Shown one piece after another: positions 42,033 to 49,768 of a stretch of DNA of 64,000 nt. A model generated the notes under the pieces. That model saw nothing but the letters and a program-made list of their open reading frames with translations, did no database searches and had not been told where the DNA came from. The stretch's first letter is position 1, and the number at the start of each line of letters is the position of its first letter. The stretch is from Shewanella zhangzhouensis (lineage in GTDB: Bacteria > Pseudomonadota > Gammaproteobacteria > Enterobacterales > Shewanellaceae), in the NCBI RefSeq assembly GCF_019457615.1, contig NZ_CP080414.1:3036501-3100500 (forward strand), read 5' to 3'. Both the position numbers and the translations under genes were made by a program.

Positions 42033-43076
42033 TCAGTAAAGCACTGGCAGCAGCTCATCGCTGTAGGGCTTGATTTCAGCGCCTTCACGCACCCGGGCCA
42101 CATAATCGTGATTGGCAATAAAAGGTCTGCCGATGGCAATCACATCAAACTTATTGGTGGCAATGGCGGCAGCAGCTGTTTCGGCATCGTAACCACCCAC
42201 TCCCACCAGGGTATGGCGGCTATGGCGACGCAGGTACTCGCTGACGCGGCCGTCGAGGTAGTCATAGTGAACGCTGTCATCGAATATACCGCCGTGCAAA
42301 TAGGCAAGTTCACGGGTATCCAGTTCAGACAGCAAGAGATCAAACACAGCCCGGTCGCGGAGATCCGGCTGGATATTGAAGTAAGCCGCCGGTGAAATAC
42401 GCAGCGCCGTGCGTGCAGCCCCGATGCGTGAAGTAACGGCATCCACTACCTGCAGCGGGAAACGCACCATATTTTCAGGGCTGCCGCCAAACTCATCATC
42501 ACGGCGGTTGCTGTCGTAATGCAGGAATTCATCAATCATATAACCGTTGGCACCGTGGATTTCGACGCCGTCGAATCCGGCTTCGATGGCATTTTCAGCC
42601 GCCTTGGCATAGTCCTCAACCAACTGGGCAATTTCCAGCGCGGTGGCTTCACGGGGAACCAAATAGGTGAGTTCACGCATTCTGGGCACTGTACCTTCTA
42701 CGCCTACAGCCGATGGGGCTATCACTTCTGTGCCACCCCAAAAGTGAGGATGCGCCACCCGGCCTGTGTGCCACAGCTGGGCAAAAATCTTACCGCCATT
42801 TTCATGTACGGCATCGGTGACCTTACGCCATCCGGCAATTTGCGCCTGGGTGAAAATACCCGGGGTGTTGGGATAGCCCTGACCATCGGGGCGAATAATG
42901 GTGGCTTCACTGATAATCAGCCCTGCATCTGCACGGCGGGCATAGTAGTCAACCATGGCCTGGGTAGGCACCAGCGCATCGTCTGCCATACAACGGGTCA
43001 GAGGCGCCATCAGGATGCGGTTTTTCAGCTCGATGCGCTCATTCAGCGCCACTGGAGTAAAGAGTATGTCAGTCAT
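42033..43076 (-). CDS. nemA: Old yellow enzyme family ene-reductase
   Basis: 347 residues with the FMN barrel of NemA/XenB-type enzymes: LKNRILMAPLTRCMADDALV at the start, FAQLWHTGRVAHP, the substrate-binding pair in VEIHGANGYMIDEFL, and the C-terminal phosphate-binding AIGRPFIANHD. These enzymes reduce activated alkenes, nitro compounds and electrophiles with NADPH. The divergent TetR gene and three operators at 43,095-43,161 show how it is controlled. Symbol by similarity to E. coli nemA. Confidence 0.9.
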   Translation of the reverse strand: MTDILFTPVALNERIELKNRILMAPLTRCMADDALVPTQAMVDYYARRADAGLIISEATIIRPDGQGYPNTPGIFTQAQIAGWRKVTDAVHENGGKIFAQLWHTGRVAHPHFWGGTEVIAPSAVGVEGTVPRMRELTYLVPREATALEIAQLVEDYAKAAENAIEAGFDGVEIHGANGYMIDEFLHYDSNRRDDEFGGSPENMVRFPLQVVDAVTSRIGAARTALRISPAAYFNIQPDLRDRAVFDLLLSELDTRELAYLHGGIFDDSVHYDYLDGRVSEYLRRHSRHTLVGVGGYDAETAAAAIATNKFDVIAIGRPFIANHDYVARVREGAEIKPYSDELLPVLY

Positions 43077-43094
43077 GGATGGAGGTTCCTATTT

Positions 43095-43161
43095 TTGAAC
43101 AGGCATTCAAAATAATCATTCTTGAACATACATTCAAGAACTTTTTTGAACATACATTCAA
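43095..43161. promoter_or_regulatory. Three TetR-type operators between nemA and its repressor
   Basis: TTGAACAGGCATTCAA at 43095-43110, TTGAACATACATTCAA at 43122-43137 and the same again at 43146-43161. Each has TTGAA and TTCAA half-sites around 6 bases. Starts are 27 and 24 bases apart. They fill the divergent promoter region, so the repressor probably controls both genes. Confidence 0.85.
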
Positions 43162-43205
43162 AAAAGTCTGTTACCCTATCCTCATCCCAACCACAGGAAT
43201 CCAGA

Positions 43206-43784
43206 ATGCGCAGCGCCGAATTTGATCGCGAGCAAGTGCTCCGCCAAGCCATGCAAGCCTTTATGCATAAGGGCTACAGCAAAACCAGCATGCAGGATTT
43301 AACCCGCGCCACCGGGTTACATCCGGGATCAATTTACTGCGCCTTCGAAAATAAAAGAGGCTTGTTGTTGGCAGCCATTGGCCAGTATCAGGCCGATCGC
43401 ACCGCACAGTTTCAGGCGTTCTTCCCCGAGTCAGGCTCCGTTGTTGCCGGGCTCGATGCCTATCTGGATAACCTGGTGGCCGAATGCCAGTGCGGCGCCG
43501 ACAAGGGCTGTTTGCTGACCAAGTCATTGAATGAACTCGCCGAGCAGGACAGTGAGATAAGTGCGCTCCTGTGCAAAAGTCTGGGAAGTTGCCAGCAAGG
43601 GTTGGCGGCCCAGTTTCAGCGCGCCATGGACAGCGGTGAAATCCCCAACACCCAAACGGCAATGGAACGGGCTGAATACCTGGTGATGGGGATCTATGGC
43701 CTGCGCACGCTGGCGCAAACACACCCTTCGGCGCAAACCCTTAAACGCTTGGCGGTAAAGTTACGGATGGACAGCTGCGCCTGA
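43206..43784 (+). CDS. TetR-family repressor, NemR-like
   Basis: 192 residues from ATG 43206 with AGGA upstream; a longer reading would run through the operators and is rejected. The N-terminal helix-turn-helix is KGYSKTSMQDLTRATGLHPGSIYCAFENKRGLL. The ligand domain contains Cys at NLVAECQCGADKGCLLTKS and LLCKSLGSC, which could sense electrophiles as NemR does through Cys modification. It is divergent from the ene-reductase gene with three palindromes between them. Confidence 0.88.
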   Translation: MRSAEFDREQVLRQAMQAFMHKGYSKTSMQDLTRATGLHPGSIYCAFENKRGLLLAAIGQYQADRTAQFQAFFPESGSVVAGLDAYLDNLVAECQCGADKGCLLTKSLNELAEQDSEISALLCKSLGSCQQGLAAQFQRAMDSGEIPNTQTAMERAEYLVMGIYGLRTLAQTHPSAQTLKRLAVKLRMDSCA

Positions 43785-43870
43785 ACATAGAGGACGGTTC
43801 ATTGGCACCCCCAACCAGTGACAAAAGGGGCTAACAGCATCACCGCTTGAAACTGCTGCATAACAGACAC

Positions 43871-43899
43871 AAAAAATCCCGGACCTGCCGGGATTTTTT
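43871..43899. terminator. Bidirectional intrinsic terminator
   Basis: AAAAAATCCCGG, loop ACCTG, CCGGGATTTTTT, between the tetR gene and the convergent DUF2375 gene. Confidence 0.9.
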
Positions 43900-43914
43900 G
43901 TTGGAAGCGAACCC

Positions 43915-44211
43915 TCAGTCCACGTCGAGGCCGAGGCTCTTTTGGGCATACACCCGCTCGCCGAGGGAGTTGAGTATTTTGCACTCCCCTTCCAGCACAA
44001 CGATGATGGATTTCCCGTTTCTGAAAGACTGAGGGATCATCACACGCCCCGTCTCACTCACAGGCAAACCCGTCAGCACAGCGTTGTGCATGATGAGGCC
44101 TGCCGGTGCATCGTAATAGAGCACGGTGACAGTGACGCCCTGAGAGGCTTCCAGGTCAAGCAAGTCGTTTGCCGTATCGGCAAGCTGTTGTTCTAATGTA
44201 CCGCCTTGCAT
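43915..44211 (-). CDS. TIGR02922/DUF2375 family protein
   Basis: 98 residues, with VTVLYYDAPAGLIMHNAVLT then GLPVSETGRVMIPQSFRNGK and SIIVVLEGECKILNSLGERV, the conserved core of TIGR02922, known mainly from Shewanella and relatives. The first 25 residues are an extra helix. Function unknown. GGAAG lies upstream of the ATG at 44211. Confidence 0.85.
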   Translation of the reverse strand: MQGGTLEQQLADTANDLLDLEASQGVTVTVLYYDAPAGLIMHNAVLTGLPVSETGRVMIPQSFRNGKSIIVVLEGECKILNSLGERVYAQKSLGLDVD

Positions 44212-44511
44212 ATAGAGTTACTTCCTTCATTCCTGAGTCACGCTTTCCAGCGCACTCAATAGGGCCGAGTATGGCATCAAAGCATCCCGTCTTTGATGGA
44301 CGGCGGCCAAATTAGCCACCAGTTGAATTAACATATCACTACAATTTTTAACCAAGCGCAATACTTGTACAGCAGACTGATACATCAAATTCCGCATTCG
44401 TGATGCAACAAACGTTTAGCATCACCCACCTCGTTAGCTTAGCGGGTGCACAACTGTCAACAAAGCTGATAGAATCCGAAAAATTTTTTTGTGCGTTAAC
44501 GAGAAAACAAG
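44212..44511. other. Intergenic region before the YebC-type gene
   Basis: 300 bases between divergent genes. They hold the promoters of both. CAACAAAG followed by TAGAAT near 44460-44477 may be part of a plus-strand promoter, and the leader just before the gene contains a run of eight T. No RNA gene or clear operator is seen. Confidence 0.35.
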
Positions 44512-45234
44512 ATGGGCAGAGCATATCAAAACCGCAAAGAATCCATGGCGAAAACCGCCACTCAGAAGACCAGGATTTATTCACGCTACGGGAAAGAAAT
44601 CTACGTGTGCGCCAAGAGTGGCGGCGTTGACCCCGATGGCAACCTGTCACTGCGTCGTCTGATCGATCGCGCCAAGAAAGACCAGGTACCGGCTCACGTG
44701 ATTGAGCGTGCCATCGACAAAGCCAGGGGTGGCGGTGGAGAAGACTATGATACTGCCCGCTATGAAGGTTTTGGTCCGGGTAACTGCATGGTGATTGTTG
44801 ACTGCTTGACCGACAATGGTAAGCGCACCTTTACCGAAGTACGTCAGGCCTTTGTGAAAAACGATGCCAAGCTGGGCGGTCCGGGCACTGTGGCTCACAT
44901 GTTCGACCACCAGGCCGTGTTTGTATTTGCCGGTGATAACGACGAAGAAATTCTCGAAATCCTGATGGCGGCTGATGTAGACGTGAGCGACGTGGAAAGC
45001 GAAGACGGCATGATCAGCGTCTATGCCCCACACACCGAATTCTTCAAGGCCAAAAACGCCCTCACCGATGCCATGCCCGACATCAACTTTGAAGTCGAAG
45101 AAATCAGCTTCGTACCTCAAACCCAAACCGATGTCAGCGGGGAAGATGTGGCGACATTCGACAAGTTTATCGCTGCCCTGGAAGATTGTGACGACGTCCA
45201 GAACGTTTACCACAACGCCAATATCATCGAGTAA
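44512..45234 (+). CDS. YebC/PmpR-type protein, YeeN-like subgroup
   Basis: 240 residues with the YebC/TACO1 pattern: N-terminal basic RKESMAKTATQKTRIYSRYG, GGVDPDGNLSLRRLIDRAK, YEGFGPGNCMVIVDCLTDN, and GTVAHMFDHQAVF. The MGRAYQNRKESM start belongs to the YeeN-like paralogue rather than classical MAGHSKW YebC. The family binds DNA as regulator or aids translation of proline stretches at the ribosome. Stand-alone gene with its own terminator. Confidence 0.9.
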   Translation: MGRAYQNRKESMAKTATQKTRIYSRYGKEIYVCAKSGGVDPDGNLSLRRLIDRAKKDQVPAHVIERAIDKARGGGGEDYDTARYEGFGPGNCMVIVDCLTDNGKRTFTEVRQAFVKNDAKLGGPGTVAHMFDHQAVFVFAGDNDEEILEILMAADVDVSDVESEDGMISVYAPHTEFFKAKNALTDAMPDINFEVEEISFVPQTQTDVSGEDVATFDKFIAALEDCDDVQNVYHNANIIE

Positions 45235-45248
45235 GATCTCAAACATGA

Positions 45249-45276
45249 AAAACGCAGCCAGATGGCTGCGTTTTTT
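45249..45276 (+). terminator. Intrinsic terminator after the YebC-type gene
   Basis: ACGCAGCCA, loop GA, TGGCTGCGT followed by TTTTT. Confidence 0.9.
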
Positions 45277-45428
45277 GTTTTTTATGCCTGTCAGATGACC
45301 AGGCCTTCAATGACGTCAGTGTCTTCAATCACTGTGATATCACTGTTTACGCTTGGCTTGTGAGCCTGTCGCTATGCCAGGCAAGCGAGTCAGGTCACAA
45401 GCGCTTTTCCTCATCGATTTGCCGAGGC

Positions 45429-46982
45429 TCAGACCGCTGAGACTTGTGCTGCCTCGCGGTAATGGTCCTGCATTCGATAATTTCTGGCATACAGGGCAAA
45501 CACGGCCGCGGCCACCAAAGCAAAACCCGCAAAAAAGAACATCTGAAACGCCGTTACCGACAGTCCTGTACCGGCAATCCAGTCGGTCATGCCCTGCCCC
45601 TTCACGCTGGCATTGGCAAGCAGCACCCAGAGGTTACCCACGGTCACCGACAGGGTCCAGAAACTCATGATGGTGCCCTTCATGGGCTTTGGAGCCTGAC
45701 TGTAGGCAAACTCAAGCCCGGTGGCCGACACCAGCACCTCACCAAAGGTGAGCAATGCATAGGGCAACACCTGCCACACAATGGAAACGGCGCTGCCGCC
45801 ATCCATCATCAATTGAATGCTGCCTATCACCACCCAGGACAGGCCGGAAAAGGCAATGCCAGACGCCATTTTGCCCAGCGCCGTTAACCTGAAACCCCAG
45901 CCCTCGAGTGTCGGGTACAACACAAAGTTATTGAACGGGATGAGGATCATCACCAGCAGTGGATTCAATGCCTGCATCATGGCCGGTTCAAACCACTCGG
46001 GTTTGGTCATCTCATTGGCCTGCAAAATCCAGGTGGATGCCTTTTGGTCGAACAGCGACCAGAATGGTGTAACCAGCGCAAACAAAACAAGTATCCGCAT
46101 CACTGCCCTGACGCCTTCCACAGCCTCATCGCCATGGCGAGCCCTGGCTCTGTCCAGCTGCATGGAAGCGCCGCTGCCCACAAACCCCATCAGCAGCACG
46201 AGCGCCAGACACAAAGAGGTCACCAGTCCAAGTGACGGCATAAACCCAAGGGCAATCACCGCGAGCACAGAGCCCATCAGTGCCAGCGCCAGACCAAAGC
46301 GATTTGCGCCCGGACTGAGTAACGCCGTTTTGATAACAGGCAAAAAACCGTTGGGATTTTTAGGCTCTGGGGGCATATGCACATAGCGGTGACGCCCCGC
46401 CCAGAAAAAGACGGTCGCGATAAACATCAGCACCCCGGGAATACCAAAGGCAACTGCGGCACCGAAATGTTTCAGCAGCAAGGGCATACTCAAAGAGGCG
46501 AAGAAGGAGCCAAAATTGATGGTGAAGTAAAACATGTCAAACGCTTTTTGGGCCAATGACTTATTACTCTGATCAAACTGGTCGCCCATAAAAGAGGACA
46601 CCAGGGGTTTTATCCCACCCGAGCCCAGGGCAATCAAAAACAAGCCGGTATAAAAACCGGTTTTACTGTCCTCAAAAATGGCCAGAAACGCATGGCCAAC
46701 GCAGTACAGCAGTGACAGCCACAAGATGGTGTTGTACTTGCCAAAGAGCCTGTCCCCAATCCAGCCACCCAGCAGTGGAAAGAAGTACACACCAATCACA
46801 AAGGAGTGAAACACATCCTTGGCCTCACCGGCCCTGAGATGCTCAGGCACAGACAGCAGCAGTGCCGTCATCAAAAACGGCGTAAGAATGTTGCGCATGC
46901 CATAAAAGCTGAACCGCTCACAGGCTTCGGAGGCAATAATGTAGGGGATTTGTTTTGGCCATTGCCCTGTTGTAGTTGTCAT
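45429..46982 (-). CDS. Proton-dependent oligopeptide transporter (POT/PTR2)
   Basis: 517 residues, about 14 hydrophobic segments. The family signature ACERFSFYGMRNIL is in the first helix, then GGWIGDRLFGKYNTIL and the PTR2 motif FYFTINFGSFFASLSMP. It imports di- and tripeptides with protons across the inner membrane. It stands alone, with its own promoter region, near a subtilisin and other peptidases, fitting a peptide-using organism. Confidence 0.92.
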   Translation of the reverse strand: MTTTTGQWPKQIPYIIASEACERFSFYGMRNILTPFLMTALLLSVPEHLRAGEAKDVFHSFVIGVYFFPLLGGWIGDRLFGKYNTILWLSLLYCVGHAFLAIFEDSKTGFYTGLFLIALGSGGIKPLVSSFMGDQFDQSNKSLAQKAFDMFYFTINFGSFFASLSMPLLLKHFGAAVAFGIPGVLMFIATVFFWAGRHRYVHMPPEPKNPNGFLPVIKTALLSPGANRFGLALALMGSVLAVIALGFMPSLGLVTSLCLALVLLMGFVGSGASMQLDRARARHGDEAVEGVRAVMRILVLFALVTPFWSLFDQKASTWILQANEMTKPEWFEPAMMQALNPLLVMILIPFNNFVLYPTLEGWGFRLTALGKMASGIAFSGLSWVVIGSIQLMMDGGSAVSIVWQVLPYALLTFGEVLVSATGLEFAYSQAPKPMKGTIMSFWTLSVTVGNLWVLLANASVKGQGMTDWIAGTGLSVTAFQMFFFAGFALVAAAVFALYARNYRMQDHYREAAQVSAV

Positions 46983-47140
46983 CTCTTCCCTTAAAATTGG
47001 TTACCAATTGCCCAATCCTACAGGGTTTAAAGATGGAATGCACCGGGCTGCCGGTCAGTGTGTGATGCTTAAGAAAACCCGATTATTCAACCACAAACCA
47101 AGCCTAATTTGGGTGCTGCGGCATCAAGGTAAACGCGAAT

Positions 47141-47167
47141 AAAAACGCGTGGCTGCAGGGCCACGCG
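47141..47167 (-). terminator. Intrinsic terminator of the subtilisin gene
   Basis: Read on the minus strand: CGCGTGGC, loop CCTGCA, GCCACGCG, then TTTTTATT. It lies 70 bases after the protease stop. Confidence 0.85.
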
Positions 47168-47236
47168 CAATGTGGAGAAGGTGGTGCAATGCTGCCGTTT
47201 CAGTACATCGGGCAGACTGATACAGCTATGTGGCTG

Positions 47237-48817
47237 TCAGTTACATTGCTTGTTTTTCCCCTTGCAACTGCCACCGGTTCCTGAGCCTCCGCCAGTCCCC
47301 TGGTCACCGGAGCACGGGTGGGCTATCAGGTAGTCATGTGCCGCCGAAGCGCGAACCAAGCCATAACCGTAAGCGTCATCCCGTCCTGTTGGCCCCAGGT
47401 CTTCAGCTGTAGCCCTTAATGCCGAGCGAATTTCGGTGTTACTGCAATTGATGTGCAGCCCCCAAACCAGCGCCGCCACACCGGCAACATGTGGCGTTGC
47501 CATGGAAGTGCCACTGAACATGGCGTAGTTCCCCTGAGTGACATTGAGGGTGGCAACCCCACCTATGGTCTGCTGCAAGGCGGCACCTGTGGTATCCGAC
47601 ACCCCAACAGAAGGAATTGTGGTGTTTACACCTCCAAGGGTGCCGTAGAGATCGCCCGGGACATTGTTATAAATGATGGCACCAAGTCCACCGCCTGCGG
47701 CGCAGTTCTGTACCTTATCGGCAAAGCTGATATTGCCGCGACTTATCAGGCAAAGCTGCCCGGACGCATTACAGATACTGTCGCCAATCCCACAGTCGGC
47801 AAGCATGGCGGTCTCGCTGCCATAGGGGCTGCCCTCCATGGCGATGGCCTCAAATTCAGTAGCACCGACAGTCACACTGGCCACTTCTGCCTGTTCCATG
47901 GGCAGGGTAGAAAGCACGCCTACGCCAGGCGCAGACAATTCCACCTGACTGGTACGCTGGGAAAAATCCGCGACCAGCTTGTTTTCATCGAGGGCCGCAA
48001 CCGAAACCACGGCATTGTAGGAAGCCGGATAGGAATGCCGCGTGTTGCCGTCGTTTCCGGCGGCAGCCACGCTGAGTACTCCCAGGGTCTCGGCGTCTGC
48101 GAATGCCCTGTCTTCGGTGCGGCTTTTAAGGGGACCGCCCAAACTCATATTGATTACATGGGCACCGGCGTCGATGCACTTGTCGAGTGCGGCCACCAAA
48201 CTTGAAGAGTACGCCCAGCCATTGGCGTCAAAGACTTTAATGATGTGCAGATTCAGGGCACTGCCTGAATGCACACCTATCACCCCAAGGTCATTATTCA
48301 CCGCTGCTATGGTGCCCGCCACATGGGTGCCGTGGTGATTTTCATCGCTGCCCCAATCGCCGGTGCCAACATCGTAGCTGCCGGTGAGTCGATTATTGGG
48401 AAGATCTTCATGCCCCATGTCGATGCCCGAGTCTATGATGCACACAGTGCGGTTGGCTGCGCTGTTCACCTGAGGCAACAACAGGTTGGCCTGCACCATG
48501 GCAATACCATAAGGCTCAGATTGTGAGAGGGGATAACGCAGCACATCGGCTTCGAGATACTCGATAAGGGGGTTATGCGACAGTCCTTGTACAGCGCTGG
48601 CAGGCAGTAAAAAGGCGGCGGCATCGTGACGGCTGAGATCCAACATCAAAGTTCCACCTGCCGCATGGATACTGGCTTTGGCTGCGGGTGCCATTCCCGG
48701 TTTAAATTTCACAATAACCCGTGACGCTTCATCCGGCGCCGCACCGATGGCGCCCAAACTCAAGCCAGACAATAAGCAAACCAGCAGTGAAGACAAAGAC
48801 AAGTTGTATGAATGCAT
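47237..48817 (-). CDS. Secreted subtilisin-like serine protease (S8) with PA insert
   Basis: 526 residues. The signal peptide ends near GAIGA, followed by an I9-type propeptide (VIVKFKPGMAPAAKASIHAA to about 95) and the S8 catalytic domain with D129 in CIIDSGID, H165 in HHGTHVAGT and S438 in GTSMATPHVAG. A protease-associated insert, roughly 290-410, interrupts the domain. The C-terminal tail is Gly/Ser-rich and ends GSCKGKNKQCN, too short for a sorting domain. GGGAG precedes the ATG. It probably degrades proteins outside the cell. Confidence 0.9.
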   Translation of the reverse strand: MHSYNLSLSSLLVCLLSGLSLGAIGAAPDEASRVIVKFKPGMAPAAKASIHAAGGTLMLDLSRHDAAAFLLPASAVQGLSHNPLIEYLEADVLRYPLSQSEPYGIAMVQANLLLPQVNSAANRTVCIIDSGIDMGHEDLPNNRLTGSYDVGTGDWGSDENHHGTHVAGTIAAVNNDLGVIGVHSGSALNLHIIKVFDANGWAYSSSLVAALDKCIDAGAHVINMSLGGPLKSRTEDRAFADAETLGVLSVAAAGNDGNTRHSYPASYNAVVSVAALDENKLVADFSQRTSQVELSAPGVGVLSTLPMEQAEVASVTVGATEFEAIAMEGSPYGSETAMLADCGIGDSICNASGQLCLISRGNISFADKVQNCAAGGGLGAIIYNNVPGDLYGTLGGVNTTIPSVGVSDTTGAALQQTIGGVATLNVTQGNYAMFSGTSMATPHVAGVAALVWGLHINCSNTEIRSALRATAEDLGPTGRDDAYGYGLVRASAAHDYLIAHPCSGDQGTGGGSGTGGSCKGKNKQCN

Positions 48818-49220
48818 GCCCTGCTCCCTTTAATCTATTGATGCCCTGCCCGTTTCACTCCCTGATTGGTCCTCAGCGTCCACACTTTCACACAGGCTAT
48901 AGCTTCACTTATAGGCAGAAGCCGCGAGAACGACAACTTTTGACTGATGAATAGAAATAATTCATCTGAGCAGACCGAACTTGCTGCCGGAAATAATCCC
49001 GTCTGGAATAACAACCGGGGCAGTTATTACCACTAACGCCTGTGCATACCTTGCCAGGCTCCCATTGCGTACTTTGTCAAAGCAGCTGTATCCGGCGCCT
49101 TTACCCCATGGCACCGGGTCGCGTATCTTTAAGGATATGAGTGGCGAGGCACAGTACCTCAGGCTGCGACAGCATCACCTGCCCATAGCCGCACATCCCA
49201 AGTCGAATAAGGAGATTACC
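48818..49220. other. Intergenic region between the subtilisin and osmC genes
   Basis: About 400 bases. It contains the promoters of two divergent genes; TATAAG and TATAGC words at 48898-48916 may be minus-strand -10 elements. An in-frame extension of the OsmC gene back to 48981 shows no family-like sequence and I treat it as non-coding. No hairpin or RNA gene is seen. Confidence 0.4.
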
Positions 49221-49658
49221 TTGAGTTTTCGTTTGCAAACCCGCTGGCAGGCCAGCGATACCCCCGATGGCGAATTCAGCCGCGATCATCACATCACCTT
49301 TGGCAGCGGCCAGACAATCGAGGCTTCATCAGCACCGGAATACAAGGGGAATCCCGCCATGGTGAACCCGGAGGAAAGCCTGCTGGCGGCCTTGTCTTCC
49401 TGCCATATGCTCACCTTCCTGGCGATTGCGCACCTTAAACGACTGCCGGTAAAAAGCTATGAAGACAGTGCCTCGGCAGAACTGGGGAAACGCGACAATG
49501 GCAAGCTGGCAGTGACCTATATGCAGCTCAATCCCACCGTGGAATTTATGGATGGGGTGGAGGTAAACCGCGAAACCCTGGAAAAAATGCACGAAAAAGC
49601 CCATGCCAACTGCTTTATCGCCAACAGTCTCGATTGTGAAGTGGAAATCCGCTTTTAA
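49221..49658 (+). CDS. OsmC/Ohr-family protein
   Basis: 145 residues starting at a TTG codon with a perfect AAGGAG 6 bases upstream; this gives the normal family length, whereas the ATG readings upstream add 28-80 unrelated residues. Contents: RLQTRWQASDTPDGEFSRDH, the active Cys region AALSSCHMLTFLAIAHLKRL, and MHEKAHANCFIANSL with the second Cys. OsmC proteins reduce organic hydroperoxides through these two cysteines in the cytoplasm. Stand-alone gene. Confidence 0.88.
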   Translation: MSFRLQTRWQASDTPDGEFSRDHHITFGSGQTIEASSAPEYKGNPAMVNPEESLLAALSSCHMLTFLAIAHLKRLPVKSYEDSASAELGKRDNGKLAVTYMQLNPTVEFMDGVEVNRETLEKMHEKAHANCFIANSLDCEVEIRF

Positions 49659-49722
49659 GCGGCCATAAAAAAACGGGCCGTACCGACTGGGAACTACGTT
49701 GCCGGTACAGCCCTGAACCTGG

Positions 49723-49750
49723 GGGCGACATCTGTCGCCCTGTGTTTTAT
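49723..49750. terminator. Probable terminator between osmC and the tricorn-type gene
   Basis: GGGCGACA, loop TC, TGTCGCCC followed by TGTGTTTTA on the plus strand. A second, imperfect stem (GTACC/GGTAC) lies at about 49678-49710 just after osmC. Confidence 0.6.
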
Positions 49751-49768
49751 CCCTTGGGTGTTTATCCC

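Noticed and set aside
48981..49220. Upstream coding extension of the OsmC gene
   Set aside because: The residues show no family similarity, and AAGGAG-TTG at 49221 explains the start better.
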